From positions 46,965 to 110,964 of the forward strand of contig NZ_JOIX01000020.1 in the NCBI RefSeq assembly GCF_000720175.1: DNA of 64,000 bases. Direction: 5' to 3'. Each line of letters opens with the position of its first letter. Position 1 is the stretch's first letter. Position numbers and translations under genes: made by a program. This document shows positions 28,178 through 37,192 of this stretch, piece after piece. This stretch comes from Streptomyces sp. NRRL S-337 (lineage in GTDB: Bacteria > Actinomycetota > Actinomycetes > Streptomycetales > Streptomycetaceae). The notes under the pieces are model-generated. The model did no database searches and was not told the origin of the DNA. It saw only the letters and a program-made list of their open reading frames with translations.

Positions 28178-28354
28178 TGGTCGTTCCACGGGGGTACGGT
28201 CGCCGGTAAGGTGGCATGCACTGTTGTTTTCCGGGGCCAATGCCCCGGGCCCCCGCCGCGTGGGCCGTGCCCGTGCGGTTTCCGGCTGTTACGTATTCGT
28301 CGATCCTCAAGACCGTTACCTCTCGCCCGTGGGGCGGGGGGCGCAGGAGGCACC
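28178..28354 (+). promoter_or_regulatory. secY promoter and leader
   Basis: A modest promoter candidate is TTCCAC (28184-28189) with TAAGGT (28207-28212), 17 bp apart. Downstream, TTGTTTT (28224-28230) precedes a 7-bp hairpin CCGGGGC/GCCCCGG with CAAT loop (28231-28248), and then CCGCGTGGGCCG (28256-28267), a partial match to the rpsL/rpsJ leader motif. Confidence 0.45.
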
Positions 28355-29668
28355 GTGCTCACCGCGTTCGCCCGAGCGTTCAAGACGCCCGACCTGCGCA
28401 AGAAGCTGCTGTTCACGTTGGGCATCATCGTGCTCTACCGGATCGGAGCGCACGTCCCGGTCCCTGGGGTGAACTACGCGAACGTCGAGACCTGCATGAA
28501 GCAGGCCGGCGGCAACAGCGGGTTGTTCGCCCTGGTGAACATGTTCAGCGGTGGTGCGCTGCTGCAGATCACGATCTTCGCGCTGGGGATCATGCCGTAC
28601 ATCACGGCAAGCATCATCCTCCAGCTGCTCACCGTGGTCATCCCCCGGCTGGAGGCCCTCAAGAAAGAGGGGCAGTCGGGCCAGGGGAAGATCACCCAGT
28701 ACACCCGGTATCTGACCGTGGCGCTCGCGATCCTGCAGGGCACCGGCCTGGTGGCCACCGCCCGCAGCGGCGCGCTCTTCCAGAGCTGCCCGGTCGCCAG
28801 CGAGATCGTGCCCAGCGACTCGATCTTCACCACCATCACGATGGTCATCTGCATGACCGCCGGCACCTGCCTGATCATGTGGCTCGGTGAGCTCGTCACC
28901 GACCGCGGCATCGGCAACGGCATGTCCATCCTGATGTTCATCTCGATCGCCGCCGGTTTCCCGGGCGCCCTGTGGCAGATCAAGCTCACCGGCAAGCTCG
29001 CGGACGGCTGGATCGAGTTCTTCTCGGTGATCGCGGTGGGTCTGGCGATGGTCGCGCTGGTGGTCTTCGTCGAGCAGGCCCAGCGGCGCATCCCGGTGCA
29101 GTACGCGAAGCGGATGATCGGCCGCCGGTCCTATGGCGGTACGTCCACGTACATCCCGCTCAAGGTGAATCAGGCGGGTGTGATTCCCGTCATCTTCGCG
29201 TCGTCGCTGCTCTACATTCCAGCCCTGGTTGCACAGTTCAGCGGGTCGAAGGCGGCATGGGCGACCTGGATCGCCACCAACTTCACCAAGGGAAATCACC
29301 CGGTTTACATCGTTACGTACTTCCTGCTGATCGTCTTCTTCGCCTTCTTCTACGTCGCCATCAGCTTCAACCCCGAAGAAGTTGCCGACAACATGAAGAA
29401 GTATGGTGGCTTCATCCCGGGTATCCGGGCTGGTCGCCCGACGGCCGAGTACCTCAGCTACGTGCTCAACCGGATCACGTGGCCGGGCTCGCTGTACCTG
29501 GGGCTGATCGCGCTCGTACCAACAGTGGCGTTGGTGCTGTTCAACGCGAACCAGAACTTCCCGTTCGGCGGGACGAGCATCCTCATCATCGTGGGTGTGG
29601 GCCTGGAGACCGTGAAGCAGATTGAGAGCCAGCTTCAGCAGCGCAACTACGAAGGGTTCCTCCGCTGA
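28355..29668 (+). CDS. secY: Protein translocase subunit SecY
   Basis: Channel subunit of the SecYEG translocon in the cytoplasmic membrane. It has 437 residues from GTG 28355, chosen for CAGGAGG 4-5 nt upstream and the [17 protein letters not shown] start. About ten membrane segments are visible, from [20 protein letters not shown] to [17 protein letters not shown]. The cytoplasmic loops carry the [20 protein letters not shown] motif that faces the ribosome and SecA. TGA overlaps the adk ATG by one base. Confidence 0.97.
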   Translation: MLTAFARAFKTPDLRKKLLFTLGIIVLYRIGAHVPVPGVNYANVETCMKQAGGNSGLFALVNMFSGGALLQITIFALGIMPYITASIILQLLTVVIPRLEALKKEGQSGQGKITQYTRYLTVALAILQGTGLVATARSGALFQSCPVASEIVPSDSIFTTITMVICMTAGTCLIMWLGELVTDRGIGNGMSILMFISIAAGFPGALWQIKLTGKLADGWIEFFSVIAVGLAMVALVVFVEQAQRRIPVQYAKRMIGRRSYGGTSTYIPLKVNQAGVIPVIFASSLLYIPALVAQFSGSKAAWATWIATNFTKGNHPVYIVTYFLLIVFFAFFYVAISFNPEEVADNMKKYGGFIPGIRAGRPTAEYLSYVLNRITWPGSLYLGLIALVPTVALVLFNANQNFPFGGTSILIIVGVGLETVKQIESQLQQRNYEGFLR

Positions 29669-30321
29669 TGCGAATCGTCCTCGTCGGGCCCCCGGGGGCC
29701 GGCAAGGGTACGCAGGCTGCGTACCTTGCCAAGAACCTCGTGATCCCGCACATCTCCACGGGGGACCTGTTCCGGGCCAACATCAGCCAGGGCACCGACC
29801 TCGGCAAGCAGGCCAAGGCGTTCATGGACGCCGGTGAACTCGTTCCCGACGAGGTCACCATCGGCATGGCCCGCGACCGGATGAACCAGCCGGACGCCGC
29901 CGGCGGCTTCCTGCTGGACGGCTTCCCCCGCAACGTCTCGCAGGCGGAGGCGCTCGACGAGGCCCTCAAGGAGGACGGCGTCACGCTCGACGCGGTCCTG
30001 GACCTGGAGGTCCCCGAGGAAGAGGTGGTCAAGCGCATCGCCGGCCGCCGCATCTGCCGCAACGACTCCAGCCACGTCTTCCACGTGTCCTACAGCGCGC
30101 CGAAGCAGCAAGGCGTCTGTGACGTCTGCGGCGGCGAGCTGTACCAGCGCGACGACGACAGCGAGGAGACCGTCCGCAAGCGGCTGGAGGTCTACCACAC
30201 GCAGACCGAGCCGATCATCGACTACTACAAGGCCCAGGACCTGGTCGTGACCATCCCGGCACTCGGGAAGGTCGAAGAGGTCACGGAGCGCGCGATGGCC
30301 GCGCTCCAGGGCGGCGAGTAG
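29668..30321 (+). CDS. adk: Adenylate kinase
   Basis: Interconverts ATP + AMP and 2 ADP. It is 217 residues of the long-LID class. P-loop [10 protein letters not shown] at 7-16, NMP motif TGDLFR (31-36), LLDGFPRN (82-89). The LID (about 124-165) carries C130, C151 and C154 with Asp 133 in place of the usual second cysteine (CRND), so a zinc site, if present, is non-canonical. One-base overlap with secY, the common secY-adk-map arrangement. Confidence 0.96.
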   Translation: MRIVLVGPPGAGKGTQAAYLAKNLVIPHISTGDLFRANISQGTDLGKQAKAFMDAGELVPDEVTIGMARDRMNQPDAAGGFLLDGFPRNVSQAEALDEALKEDGVTLDAVLDLEVPEEEVVKRIAGRRICRNDSSHVFHVSYSAPKQQGVCDVCGGELYQRDDDSEETVRKRLEVYHTQTEPIIDYYKAQDLVVTIPALGKVEEVTERAMAALQGGE

Positions 30322-30422
30322 CCGACAGCTCCGTACGGCCGCGGTGTCCAGCACGGGCACCGCGGCCGTACTGTTGGTCGGGTACAACGTCAGACAGCAC
30401 GGACGGAAGGGCGTAAGCCGCG

Positions 30423-31259
30423 ATGGTGGAGATCAAGACCCCCGAGCAGATCGCGAAGATGCGCGAGGCGGGGCTGGTGGTCGCCGCCATCCACGCCGCG
30501 ACCCGGGAGGTCGCGGTGCCGGGCGCCACGACCAAGGACCTGGACGACGCGGCGCGCAAGGTGCTCGCCGAGCACGGCGCGAAGTCGAACTTCCTCGGCT
30601 ACGGCGGCTTCCCCGCGACGATCTGCACCTCGGTGAACGATGTCGTGGTCCACGGCATCCCGGACACCGACACCGTGCTCGCGGACGGCGACATCATCTC
30701 CATCGACTGCGGCGCGATCGTGGATGGCTGGCACGGCGACGCCGCGTACACCGCGTTCGTCGGCTCCGGTCATTCCGCGGAGCTGATCGAGCTCAGCCGG
30801 GTCACCGAGGGCTCGATGTGGGCGGGTATCGCCGCGGTCGCCAAGGGCAACCGGCTGGTCGACATCTCCAAGGCGATCGAGGGCTACATCCGCCGCCAGC
30901 CCCGCCCGGCCAGTGGCAAGTACGGCATCGTCGAGGACTACGGCGGCCACGGCATCGGCTCGCAGATGCACATGGACCCGCACCTGCTGAACTACGTCGA
31001 CCGCAAGCGCGGCCGCGGCCCCAAGCTGGTGCCCGGTTTCTGCATCGCGATCGAGCCGATGGTGAACCTCGGCACCCCGAAGACCCACGTCCTCGAGGAC
31101 GACTGGACCGTGAAGTCGAACGACGGCAGCTGGTCCTCGCACTGGGAGCACTCGGTCGCGCTGACCGAGCAGGGCCCGCTGGTGCTGACCGCGCCCGACG
31201 GCGGCAAGGCCCGGCTCGCGGAGCTCGGGATCACCGCCGCGCCGGACCCGCTGGCGTAA
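30423..31259 (+). CDS. map: Methionine aminopeptidase, type I
   Basis: Removes N-terminal Met from nascent proteins. It has 278 residues with the five metal ligands D95, D106, H176, E211 and E242 and the substrate-side H77 in VVHGIP. The SDCGA-type motif reads SIDCGAIVDGWHGD (93-106). The start is ATG 30423 with GGAAGGG upstream. It lies 101 nt after adk and may share its transcript. Confidence 0.96.
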   Translation: MVEIKTPEQIAKMREAGLVVAAIHAATREVAVPGATTKDLDDAARKVLAEHGAKSNFLGYGGFPATICTSVNDVVVHGIPDTDTVLADGDIISIDCGAIVDGWHGDAAYTAFVGSGHSAELIELSRVTEGSMWAGIAAVAKGNRLVDISKAIEGYIRRQPRPASGKYGIVEDYGGHGIGSQMHMDPHLLNYVDRKRGRGPKLVPGFCIAIEPMVNLGTPKTHVLEDDWTVKSNDGSWSSHWEHSVALTEQGPLVLTAPDGGKARLAELGITAAPDPLA

Positions 31260-31313
31260 GGATCACCCGGCATGGGCAATAATCCTGGATTCGTCTTTTC
31301 CCGGACCCTGACG

Positions 31314-31319
31314 TAGACT
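31314..31319 (+). promoter_or_regulatory. Candidate -10 of infA promoter
   Basis: TAGACT is a strong -10; the -35 position (31290-31296, TTCGTCT) is poor. Predicted leader about 105 nt ahead of infA. Confidence 0.45.
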
Positions 31320-31369
31320 GACGCGTCGGCTCTCGTGCATCCGTATGCCTGTTAAAGGGTCCGGACGCG

Positions 31370-31390
31370 TCACAGGTGTTTCACCTGTGA
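31370..31390. promoter_or_regulatory. Perfect palindrome in the infA leader
   Basis: TCACAGGTG and CACCTGTGA flank a TTT loop, a 9-bp perfect stem about 50 nt after the predicted transcription start. It could be an RNA hairpin or a dyad operator. Confidence 0.5.
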
Positions 31391-31430
31391 ATGACAGCCG
31401 CCATAAGGTAGCCGATTCGAAGGGCGAAGC

Positions 31431-31652
31431 GTGGCCAAGAAGCAAGGTGCCATCGAGATCGAGGGCACCGTGATCGAGTCCCTCCCGAACGCGATGTTCA
31501 AGGTGGAGCTTCAGAACGGTCACAAGGTCCTCGCGCACATCAGCGGCAAGATGCGGATGCACTACATCCGTATCCTTCCGGATGACCGGGTCGTGGTGGA
31601 GCTCTCTCCCTACGACCTGACGCGTGGGCGGATCGTCTACCGCTACAAGTAG
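31431..31652 (+). CDS. infA: Translation initiation factor IF-1
   Basis: OB-fold protein that occupies the A site during initiation. It has 73 residues from GTG 31431: [20 protein letters not shown], then [21 protein letters not shown] core (here [20 protein letters not shown]). GAAGGGCGAAG is the Shine-Dalgarno. First of the infA-rpmJ-rpsM-rpsK group. Confidence 0.97.
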   Translation: MAKKQGAIEIEGTVIESLPNAMFKVELQNGHKVLAHISGKMRMHYIRILPDDRVVVELSPYDLTRGRIVYRYK

Positions 31653-31712
31653 ATCTTGTCGGCACCCCGCTCCCGTGGGGTGACGGCACTGACCCGGAGA
31701 ACCTCACATCCC

Positions 31713-31826
31713 ATGAAGGTCAAGCCGAGCGTCAAGAAGATCTGCGACAAGTGCAAGGTGATCCGCCGCCACGGCCGGGTCATGGTCATCTGCGACAACC
31801 TGCGCCACAAGCAGCGCCAGGGCTGA
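31713..31826 (+). CDS. rpmJ: 50S ribosomal protein L36, zinc type
   Basis: 37-residue protein [20 protein letters not shown] and so on to HKQRQG. Zinc ligands C11, C14, C27 and H32 make this the C+ form, which is replaced by a zinc-free paralogue under zinc starvation in Streptomyces. ATG 31713 has CGGAGAA upstream. 60 nt after infA. Confidence 0.96.
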   Translation: MKVKPSVKKICDKCKVIRRHGRVMVICDNLRHKQRQG

Positions 31827-31925
31827 CGCACGCCGACCACCTGCATTTCGCAGTTCGCGCGACGCAAGCACCACACGTCATACGCAGTCACCCGACCCCC
31901 CGCACCAGCGGCGTGGGGACGACAC

Positions 31926-31945
31926 CCCCGGCTCGGAGGCCGGGG
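31926..31945 (+). promoter_or_regulatory. Hairpin in the rpmJ-rpsM spacer
   Basis: CCCCGGC (31926-31932) pairs with GCCGGGG (31939-31945) around TCGGAG. The 197-bp spacer holds no gene or clear promoter; it may contain the rpsM leader. Confidence 0.4.
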
Positions 31946-32023
31946 ACCCGGCTCGTAATTCTGCAGAGTCTTACGGGAACGGTGCTGCGGAAGACCTCCG
32001 AATAGCCATCAGGAGCCACATCA

Positions 32024-32404
32024 ATGGCACGCCTCGCAGGCGTTGATCTCCCGCGCGAAAAGCGTGTGGAGGTCGCCCTCACCTACGTCTTCGGTATCGG
32101 GCGGACGCTCTCGCAGCAGACCCTCGCCGCCACCGGCGTGAACCCGAACACCCGGGTCCGCGACCTGGCCGAGGAAGACCTCGTCAAGATCCGCGAGTAC
32201 GTCGACAACAACCTCAAGACCGAGGGTGACCTCCGTCGCGAGATCCAGGCCGACATCCGCCGCAAGGTCGAGATCGGCTGCTACCAGGGTCTGCGTCACC
32301 GTCGCGGTCTGCCGGTGCACGGTCAGCGCACCAGCACGAACGCCCGTACCCGCAAGGGTCCGCGTCGCGCGATCGCCGGCAAGAAGAAGCCGGGCAAGAA
32401 GTAG
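32024..32404 (+). CDS. rpsM: 30S ribosomal protein S13
   Basis: 30S head protein bridging to L5 and touching the P-site tRNA with its tail. It has 126 residues starting [20 protein letters not shown] and a basic C-terminal extension ([20 protein letters not shown]). CAGGAG is upstream of ATG 32024. rpsK follows after 64 nt. Confidence 0.97.
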   Translation: MARLAGVDLPREKRVEVALTYVFGIGRTLSQQTLAATGVNPNTRVRDLAEEDLVKIREYVDNNLKTEGDLRREIQADIRRKVEIGCYQGLRHRRGLPVHGQRTSTNARTRKGPRRAIAGKKKPGKK

Positions 32405-32468
32405 TCCTCAGCAGGACGCTCACCAGCGGTCTTCGCTGTAGGACCGACCACCTCCACGGGAGAAATTC

Positions 32469-32873
32469 ATGCCTCCGAAGGGCCGTACGGCCGGCGCCAA
32501 GAAGGTGCGCCGCAAGGAGAAGAAGAACGTCGCCCACGGGCACGCTCACATCAAGAGCACGTTCAACAACACGATCGTTTCGATCACCGACCCGACCGGG
32601 AACGTGATCTCTTGGGCCTCTGCCGGCCACGTCGGCTTCAAGGGCTCGCGCAAGTCCACCCCCTTCGCCGCGCAGATGGCCGCCGAGTCGGCCGCCCGCC
32701 GCGCGCAGGAGCACGGCATGCGCAAGGTCGACGTCTTCGTCAAGGGTCCCGGCTCCGGCCGTGAGACCGCGATCCGCTCCCTCCAGGCCACCGGCCTTGA
32801 GGTGGGTTCGATCCAGGACGTCACCCCCACCCCGCACAACGGATGCCGCCCGCCCAAGCGCCGCCGCGTCTGA
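32469..32873 (+). CDS. rpsK: 30S ribosomal protein S11
   Basis: Platform protein in the mRNA exit channel. It has 134 residues. Contains [19 protein letters not shown] and the conserved C-terminal [28 protein letters not shown] Shine-Dalgarno precedes ATG 32469. rpsD starts 27 nt later. Confidence 0.97.
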   Translation: MPPKGRTAGAKKVRRKEKKNVAHGHAHIKSTFNNTIVSITDPTGNVISWASAGHVGFKGSRKSTPFAAQMAAESAARRAQEHGMRKVDVFVKGPGSGRETAIRSLQATGLEVGSIQDVTPTPHNGCRPPKRRRV

Positions 32874-32900
32874 CCATCTGAAGTAGGAGACAACTAGACA

Positions 32901-33527
32901 ATGGCGCGTTACACCGGGGCCGACTGCAAGCGTTGCCGTCGGGAGAAGCAGAAGCTCTTCCTCAAGGGGAGCAAGTGCGAGAGCGCGAAGTGCCCGATCG
33001 AGATCCGTCCTTACCCCCCGGGTGAGCACGGTCGCGGGCGCACCAAGGACAGCGAGTACCTGCTCCAGCTTCGTGAGAAGCAGAAGTGCAGCCGCATCTA
33101 CGGTGTCCTTGAGAAGCAGTTCGTGAACTACTACAAGGAAGCGAACCAGAAGTCCGGCAAGACCGGTGAGAACCTTCTGCGCATCCTTGAGACCCGCCTC
33201 GACAACGTGGTCTACCGGGCCGGCTTCGCCAAGTCCCGTGACCACGCCCGTCAGCTGGTCCGTCACGGACACATCACCGTGAACGGCCGCAAGACCGACA
33301 TCCCGTCGGCTCGTGTGGCAGTGAACGACATCGTCGAGGTCCGCGAGGGCTCTCGGAACCTGACCCCCTTCGAGGTGGCCAAGGCCGAGGCCGGCGAGAA
33401 GACCGTTCCGGCGTGGCTGGAGGCGATCCCCTCGCAGCTGCGGATCCTCGTGCACAGCCTGCCCGAGCGCCAGGTGATCGACACCCAGGTGCAGGAGCAG
33501 CTGATCGTCGAGCTTTACTCGAAGTAA
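32901..33527 (+). CDS. rpsD: 30S ribosomal protein S4, zinc-binding type
   Basis: S4 nucleates 30S assembly and is an mRNA helicase at the entry tunnel. It has 208 residues with cysteines C9, C12, C26 and C31 (CKRC ... CESAKC), the zinc-containing C+ form. The S4/HMM domain holds RLDNVVYRAGFAKSRDHARQ (about 95-114). From memory, the S. coelicolor alpha cluster lacks rpsD and carries a cysteine-free S4 elsewhere, so this copy marks either an ancestral arrangement or a second S4. Its codons include more CTT and AAG-TAT-like choices than neighbours, but not strongly. Lies between rpsK and rpoA, the order seen in most actinobacteria. Confidence 0.95.
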   Translation: MARYTGADCKRCRREKQKLFLKGSKCESAKCPIEIRPYPPGEHGRGRTKDSEYLLQLREKQKCSRIYGVLEKQFVNYYKEANQKSGKTGENLLRILETRLDNVVYRAGFAKSRDHARQLVRHGHITVNGRKTDIPSARVAVNDIVEVREGSRNLTPFEVAKAEAGEKTVPAWLEAIPSQLRILVHSLPERQVIDTQVQEQLIVELYSK

Positions 33528-33566
33528 GGCTCGTCGGTCCCCGTCACGTCGGGGGCCGGTGGGTGT

Positions 33567-33598
33567 GGGCGGTACGGAGCTTCGGCGTCGTACCGCCC
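33567..33598 (+). terminator. Strong hairpin between rpsD and rpoA
   Basis: 10-bp perfect stem GGGCGGTACG (33567-33576) with CGTACCGCCC (33589-33598); its apex forms GC-TTCG-GC, a stable UUCG tetraloop. It is preceded by a smaller hairpin GGTCCCCG/CGGGGGCC near 33535-33556. Terminator or attenuator 63 nt before rpoA. Confidence 0.6.
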
Positions 33599-33660
33599 GT
33601 ACCCTTGTCAGTACAGCGGGCGTCAAATAGCGGGCGCCCACGACTGAAGGACCGAAAAAC

Positions 33661-34683
33661 ATGCTGATCGCTCAGCGTCCCTCCCTGACCGAAGAGGTCG
33701 TGGACGAATACCGTTCCCGGTTCGTGATCGAGCCGCTGGAGCCGGGCTTCGGCTACACCCTCGGCAACTCCCTGCGTCGTACGCTCCTCTCCTCGATCCC
33801 GGGTGCGGCGGTCACGTCCATCCGCATCGACGGCGTTCTGCACGAGTTCACCACCGTGCCGGGCGTCAAGGAGGACGTCACCGACCTCATCCTCAACATC
33901 AAGCAGCTGGTCGTCTCCTCGGAGCACGACGAGCCGGTCGTGATGTACCTGCGCAAGCAGGGCCCGGGCCTCGTGACCGCCGCGGACATCGCGCCGCCGG
34001 CCGGTGTCGAGGTGCACAACCCCGACCTGGTCCTCGCCACGCTCAACGGCAAGGGCAAGCTGGAGATGGAGCTGACCGTCGAGCGCGGTCGCGGCTACGT
34101 CTCCGCCGTGCAGAACAAGCAGGTGGGCCAGGAGATCGGCCGTATCCCGGTCGACTCCATCTACAGCCCCGTGCTGAAGGTCACGTACAAGGTCGAGGCG
34201 ACCCGTGTCGAGCAGCGCACCGACTTCGACAAGCTGATCGTCGACGTCGAGACCAAGCAGGCGATGCGTCCGCGTGACGCCATGGCCTCCGCCGGTAAGA
34301 CCCTGGTCGAGCTGTTCGGTCTCGCCCGCGAGCTGAACATCGACGCCGAGGGCATCGACATGGGCCCGTCCCCCACGGACGCCGCCCTGGCCGCCGACCT
34401 GGCGCTGCCGATCGAGGAGCTGGAGCTCACCGTCCGCTCCTACAACTGCCTCAAGCGCGAGGGCATCCACTCCGTGGGTGAGCTCGTCGCCCGCTCTGAG
34501 GCGGACCTGCTGGACATCCGCAACTTCGGTGCGAAGTCCATCGACGAGGTCAAGGCGAAGCTGGCCGGCATGGGCCTGGCCCTCAAGGACAGCCCGCCCG
34601 GATTCGACCCGACCGCCGCGGCGGACGCCTTCGGCGCCGACGACGACGCGGACGCCGGGTTCGTGGAGACCGAGCAGTACTGA
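33661..34683 (+). CDS. rpoA: DNA-directed RNA polymerase alpha subunit
   Basis: Dimer scaffold of RNA polymerase and UP-element reader. It has 340 residues: N-terminal assembly domain (about 1-230, with [25 protein letters not shown] segment), linker, and C-terminal domain (about 250-320, with [20 protein letters not shown] and [14 protein letters not shown]). Ends with an acidic tail. Ribosomal neighbours on both sides, as in the alpha operon. Confidence 0.98.
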   Translation: MLIAQRPSLTEEVVDEYRSRFVIEPLEPGFGYTLGNSLRRTLLSSIPGAAVTSIRIDGVLHEFTTVPGVKEDVTDLILNIKQLVVSSEHDEPVVMYLRKQGPGLVTAADIAPPAGVEVHNPDLVLATLNGKGKLEMELTVERGRGYVSAVQNKQVGQEIGRIPVDSIYSPVLKVTYKVEATRVEQRTDFDKLIVDVETKQAMRPRDAMASAGKTLVELFGLARELNIDAEGIDMGPSPTDAALAADLALPIEELELTVRSYNCLKREGIHSVGELVARSEADLLDIRNFGAKSIDEVKAKLAGMGLALKDSPPGFDPTAAADAFGADDDADAGFVETEQY

Positions 34684-34690
34684 GTTCGAC

Positions 34691-34726
34691 CGGCAGGGGT
34701 CCGGGAGCCTTCCCGGGCCCCTGCCG
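34691..34726 (+). terminator. Hairpin between rpoA and rplQ
   Basis: 16-bp stem, CGGCAGGGGTCCGGGA (34691-34706) with TCCCGGGCCCCTGCCG (34711-34726), one G-T pair, GCCT loop, 7 nt after the rpoA stop. Looks like a terminator though rplQ is only 84 nt further on. Confidence 0.65.
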
Positions 34727-34810
34727 TGTGCATCTTCCGCGGGGCGGCCGCCTCGTGGGAACTGACACCGGTACCTGATACGGCCGGTGCAGCAATGAAG
34801 GAGAAACACC

Positions 34811-35293
34811 ATGCCGAAGCCCGCCAAGGGTGCCCGTCTGGGCGGCAGCGCGGCGCACGAGCGTCTCATGCTGCGCAACCTGGCCACCGCGCTCTTCGAG
34901 CACGGCCGCATCACGACGACCGAGGCCAAGGCCCGTCGTCTGCGTCCGTACGCGGAGCGTCTGGTGACCAAGGCGAAGAAGGGCGACCTTCACAACCGCC
35001 GTCAGGTCATGCAGCTGATCTCGGACAAGAGCGTCGTGCACACGCTCTTCACGGAGATCGCGCCGCGGTTCGCGGAGCGTCCGGGTGGCTACACCCGTAT
35101 CACCAAGATCGGCAACCGTCGTGGCGACAACGCCCCGATGGCCGTCATCGAGCTGGTCGAGGGCGAGATCGCCAAGAAGGCGACCGTCGCCGAGGCCGAG
35201 GCCGCGACCAAGCGCGCGGTGAAGGAAGCCGATGAGGCTGCGGCGACCGAGGCTCCGGCCGAGGCGCCCGCCGAGGAGTCCAAGGACGCCTGA
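34811..35293 (+). CDS. rplQ: 50S ribosomal protein L17
   Basis: 50S surface protein near the tunnel exit. It has 160 residues: conserved core 1-115 ([41 protein letters not shown]) and an Ala/Glu-rich tail (about 118-160), common in actinobacteria. GAAGGAGAAACACC precedes the ATG. A long hairpin terminator ends the cluster. Confidence 0.97.
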   Translation: MPKPAKGARLGGSAAHERLMLRNLATALFEHGRITTTEAKARRLRPYAERLVTKAKKGDLHNRRQVMQLISDKSVVHTLFTEIAPRFAERPGGYTRITKIGNRRGDNAPMAVIELVEGEIAKKATVAEAEAATKRAVKEADEAAATEAPAEAPAEESKDA

Positions 35294-35308
35294 GGTTGAC
35301 CTCGCGTG

Positions 35309-35350
35309 AAGCGGGTCCGTCCGAGAGGGCGGGCCCGCTTTCGCGTCTTT
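35309..35350 (+). terminator. Terminator of the ribosomal cluster after rplQ
   Basis: 14-bp stem AAGCGGGTCCGTCC (35309-35322) with GGGCGGGCCCGCTT (35327-35340), two G-T pairs, GAGA tetraloop, followed by T-rich TCGCGTCTTT. Confidence 0.8.
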
Positions 35351-35381
35351 CCCAAGGGATCTGCCCTGAGAGGATCTCCCC

Positions 35382-36239
35382 GTGAGTGACGAAGTACGGC
35401 CCGGACACGTCCGGATCCGCCTGGACCTGTCGTACGACGGCTCCGCCTTCCACGGCTGGGCCAAGCAGGCCGGCGGCCGGCGCACCGTGCAGGCCGAGAT
35501 CGAGGACGCCCTGCGCACCGTGACGCGGTCGGGGGAGACGACGTACGAGCTGACGGTGGCCGGGCGGACGGACGCCGGGGTGCACGCGCGGGGCCAGGTG
35601 GCGCACGTGGACCTGCCCGGGGAGCTGTGGGCGGAGCACCGGGAGAAGCTGCTGAAGCGGCTCGCCGGGCGGCTTCCCAAGGACGTGCGGGTCTGGCGCC
35701 TCAGCGAGGCCCCCGAGGGCTTCAACGCGCGCTTCTCGGCGATCTGGCGGCGTTACGCCTACCGCGTCACCGACAACCCCGGCGGGGTCGACCCGCTGCT
35801 GCGCGGGCACGTCCTGTGGCACGACTGGCCGCTCGACGTGGACGCCATGAACGAGGCGGCCCGGCGGCTGCTCGGGGAGCACGACTTCGCGGCGTACTGC
35901 AAGAAGCGCGAGGGCGCGACGACCATCCGCATGCTCCAGGAGCTGAGCCTGGTGCGGGGCGACGACGGGATCATCACCGCCACGGTGCGGGCCGACGCCT
36001 TCTGCCACAACATGGTGCGCTCGCTGATCGGGGCGCTGCTGTTCGTGGGGGACGGGCACCGGCCGGCCGACTGGCCCGGGAAGGTGCTCGCGGCCGGCAT
36101 ACGCGACTCGGCCGTGCACGTGGTCCGCCCGCACGGGCTGACGCTCGAAGAGGTCGGGTATCCGGCGGACGAGCTGCTGGCGGCCCGTAACAAGGAGGCC
36201 CGGAACAAGCGGGCGCTGCCGGCGGGCGGCTGCTGCTGA
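35382..36239 (+). CDS. truA: tRNA pseudouridine(38-40) synthase TruA
   Basis: Converts U38, U39 and U40 in the anticodon arm of many tRNAs to pseudouridine. It has 285 residues from GTG 35382. The catalytic aspartate is D64 in [10 protein letters not shown] (60-69). RYAYRVTD and [14 protein letters not shown], both family motifs, are present. GAGAGGAT lies upstream. Follows rplQ as in other Streptomyces. The C-terminus ends in GGCC, an unusual double cysteine. Confidence 0.96.
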   Translation: MSDEVRPGHVRIRLDLSYDGSAFHGWAKQAGGRRTVQAEIEDALRTVTRSGETTYELTVAGRTDAGVHARGQVAHVDLPGELWAEHREKLLKRLAGRLPKDVRVWRLSEAPEGFNARFSAIWRRYAYRVTDNPGGVDPLLRGHVLWHDWPLDVDAMNEAARRLLGEHDFAAYCKKREGATTIRMLQELSLVRGDDGIITATVRADAFCHNMVRSLIGALLFVGDGHRPADWPGKVLAAGIRDSAVHVVRPHGLTLEEVGYPADELLAARNKEARNKRALPAGGCC

Positions 36240-36254
36240 GCCGCCCGCCGGGGA

Positions 36255-36281
36255 GCCGGCCGGTCAGGACGACCGGCCGGC
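36255..36281. terminator. Bidirectional terminator, truA / membrane-protein gene
   Basis: GCCGGCCGGTC (36255-36265) and GACCGGCCGGC (36271-36281), perfect 11-bp stem. It serves the plus-strand truA and overlaps the stop of the convergent minus-strand gene; CTTCTT follows on the plus strand. Confidence 0.75.
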
Positions 36282-37136
36282 CTTCTTCTGGGCTTCCTTC
36301 AGCTGGCGTTCGGCGGCCTTGGCGGCCTGGTCCTTGCCGCGCTGGGTGATCTGGGTGAACGCGTAGGAGCCGCCGTCCCGGGCGATCTGCCGGGCCTTGG
36401 TCTCCGAGGTGACGACGTCCTTGCCGTTGAGGTAGCCGGCGATCGTGAAGTAGGCGTAGCGGCCGGTGGCGTTGGTGGCCATCCGGCACTTGTGGCCCTG
36501 GCAGAAGTCCGAGGGAACGCCGCCGCCGGGCAGCGGCATGAGGTTGGTCCGGTTCTCGTTCATGACCTTGGTGGCCTTGGCCGGCGAGTCGAAGACCGCG
36601 ATGCCGATGGTGACCGCCACTCCGCCCTTGGCGTAGGTGGCGCGCAGCAGCTGCTTGCAGCCGTTGTGGGACAGCGAGGAGACCAGCGCGCCCTGGGCGG
36701 CGGCGGTGCAGTCCTTGGTCGAGGCGGTGCTGGTCCGCGGGTAGCTGTGCTCGCCGATGACCATGGTCTTCTGCGGGAAGAGCGTGGCCGGGGTGAGCGG
36801 CGCGGTGTCCTTCTTGGGGTCGGAGATGTAGTCCTGCGGGTTCGGCGGCGGCGGTACGGAGACGTCCGGGAAGGACGGCTTGTCGTCCGGGGCCGTGGCC
36901 TGGCCGGACGAGGTGGGCGCGGCCGTCGGGTTGCCGCCGGGGGAGTCGCCGCCGGCCATCACCGCGGCGGCGACGATGCCGGCCACCGCGACGGTCGCCA
37001 GTGCTCCGCCGCCGATCCACATCCACCGCTTGCGGCGGGACTGCGCCTCGCTTTCCTCCGCGAGCGCGTCCCAGTCCGGCGTGGACGAGAAAGATCCCCC
37101 GGGGCCGTCGAAGGGCCCGCCTTGCCCAAAACTCAT
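36264..37136 (-). CDS. Single-pass membrane protein with extracytoplasmic domain
   Basis: 290-residue protein, no family recognised. N-terminal Gly/Phe-rich cytoplasmic part (MSFGQGGPFDGPGGSF), a basic anchor RRKRWMW, one membrane helix at about 39-61, then a Pro/Thr/Ser linker and an outer domain of about 190 residues with four cysteines (KDC, NGC, DFC, HKC). The C-terminal 30 residues are Lys/Ala/Gln-rich. I place the start at ATG 37136 because TAGGAT on the minus strand ends 7 nt before it, as for a leaderless mRNA. A conserved gene at this site in Streptomyces; function unknown. Confidence 0.75.
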   Translation of the reverse strand: MSFGQGGPFDGPGGSFSSTPDWDALAEESEAQSRRKRWMWIGGGALATVAVAGIVAAAVMAGGDSPGGNPTAAPTSSGQATAPDDKPSFPDVSVPPPPNPQDYISDPKKDTAPLTPATLFPQKTMVIGEHSYPRTSTASTKDCTAAAQGALVSSLSHNGCKQLLRATYAKGGVAVTIGIAVFDSPAKATKVMNENRTNLMPLPGGGVPSDFCQGHKCRMATNATGRYAYFTIAGYLNGKDVVTSETKARQIARDGGSYAFTQITQRGKDQAAKAAERQLKEAQKKAGRSS

Positions 37137-37143
37137 GGCGCGC

Positions 37144-37185
37144 ATCCTAATGCGGTTGGTGGAACGCTTATAGGCCGGTCACAAT
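37144..37185. promoter_or_regulatory. Divergent leaderless promoters
   Basis: Minus strand: TAGGAT (37149-37144), 7 nt before ATG 37136. Plus strand: TTGGTG (37156-37161), 18-bp spacer, CACAAT (37180-37185), 7 nt before ATG 37193. Neither gene has a Shine-Dalgarno at the right distance. The two promoters interlock within about 45 bp. Confidence 0.6.
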
Positions 37186-37192
37186 CCCGCTC

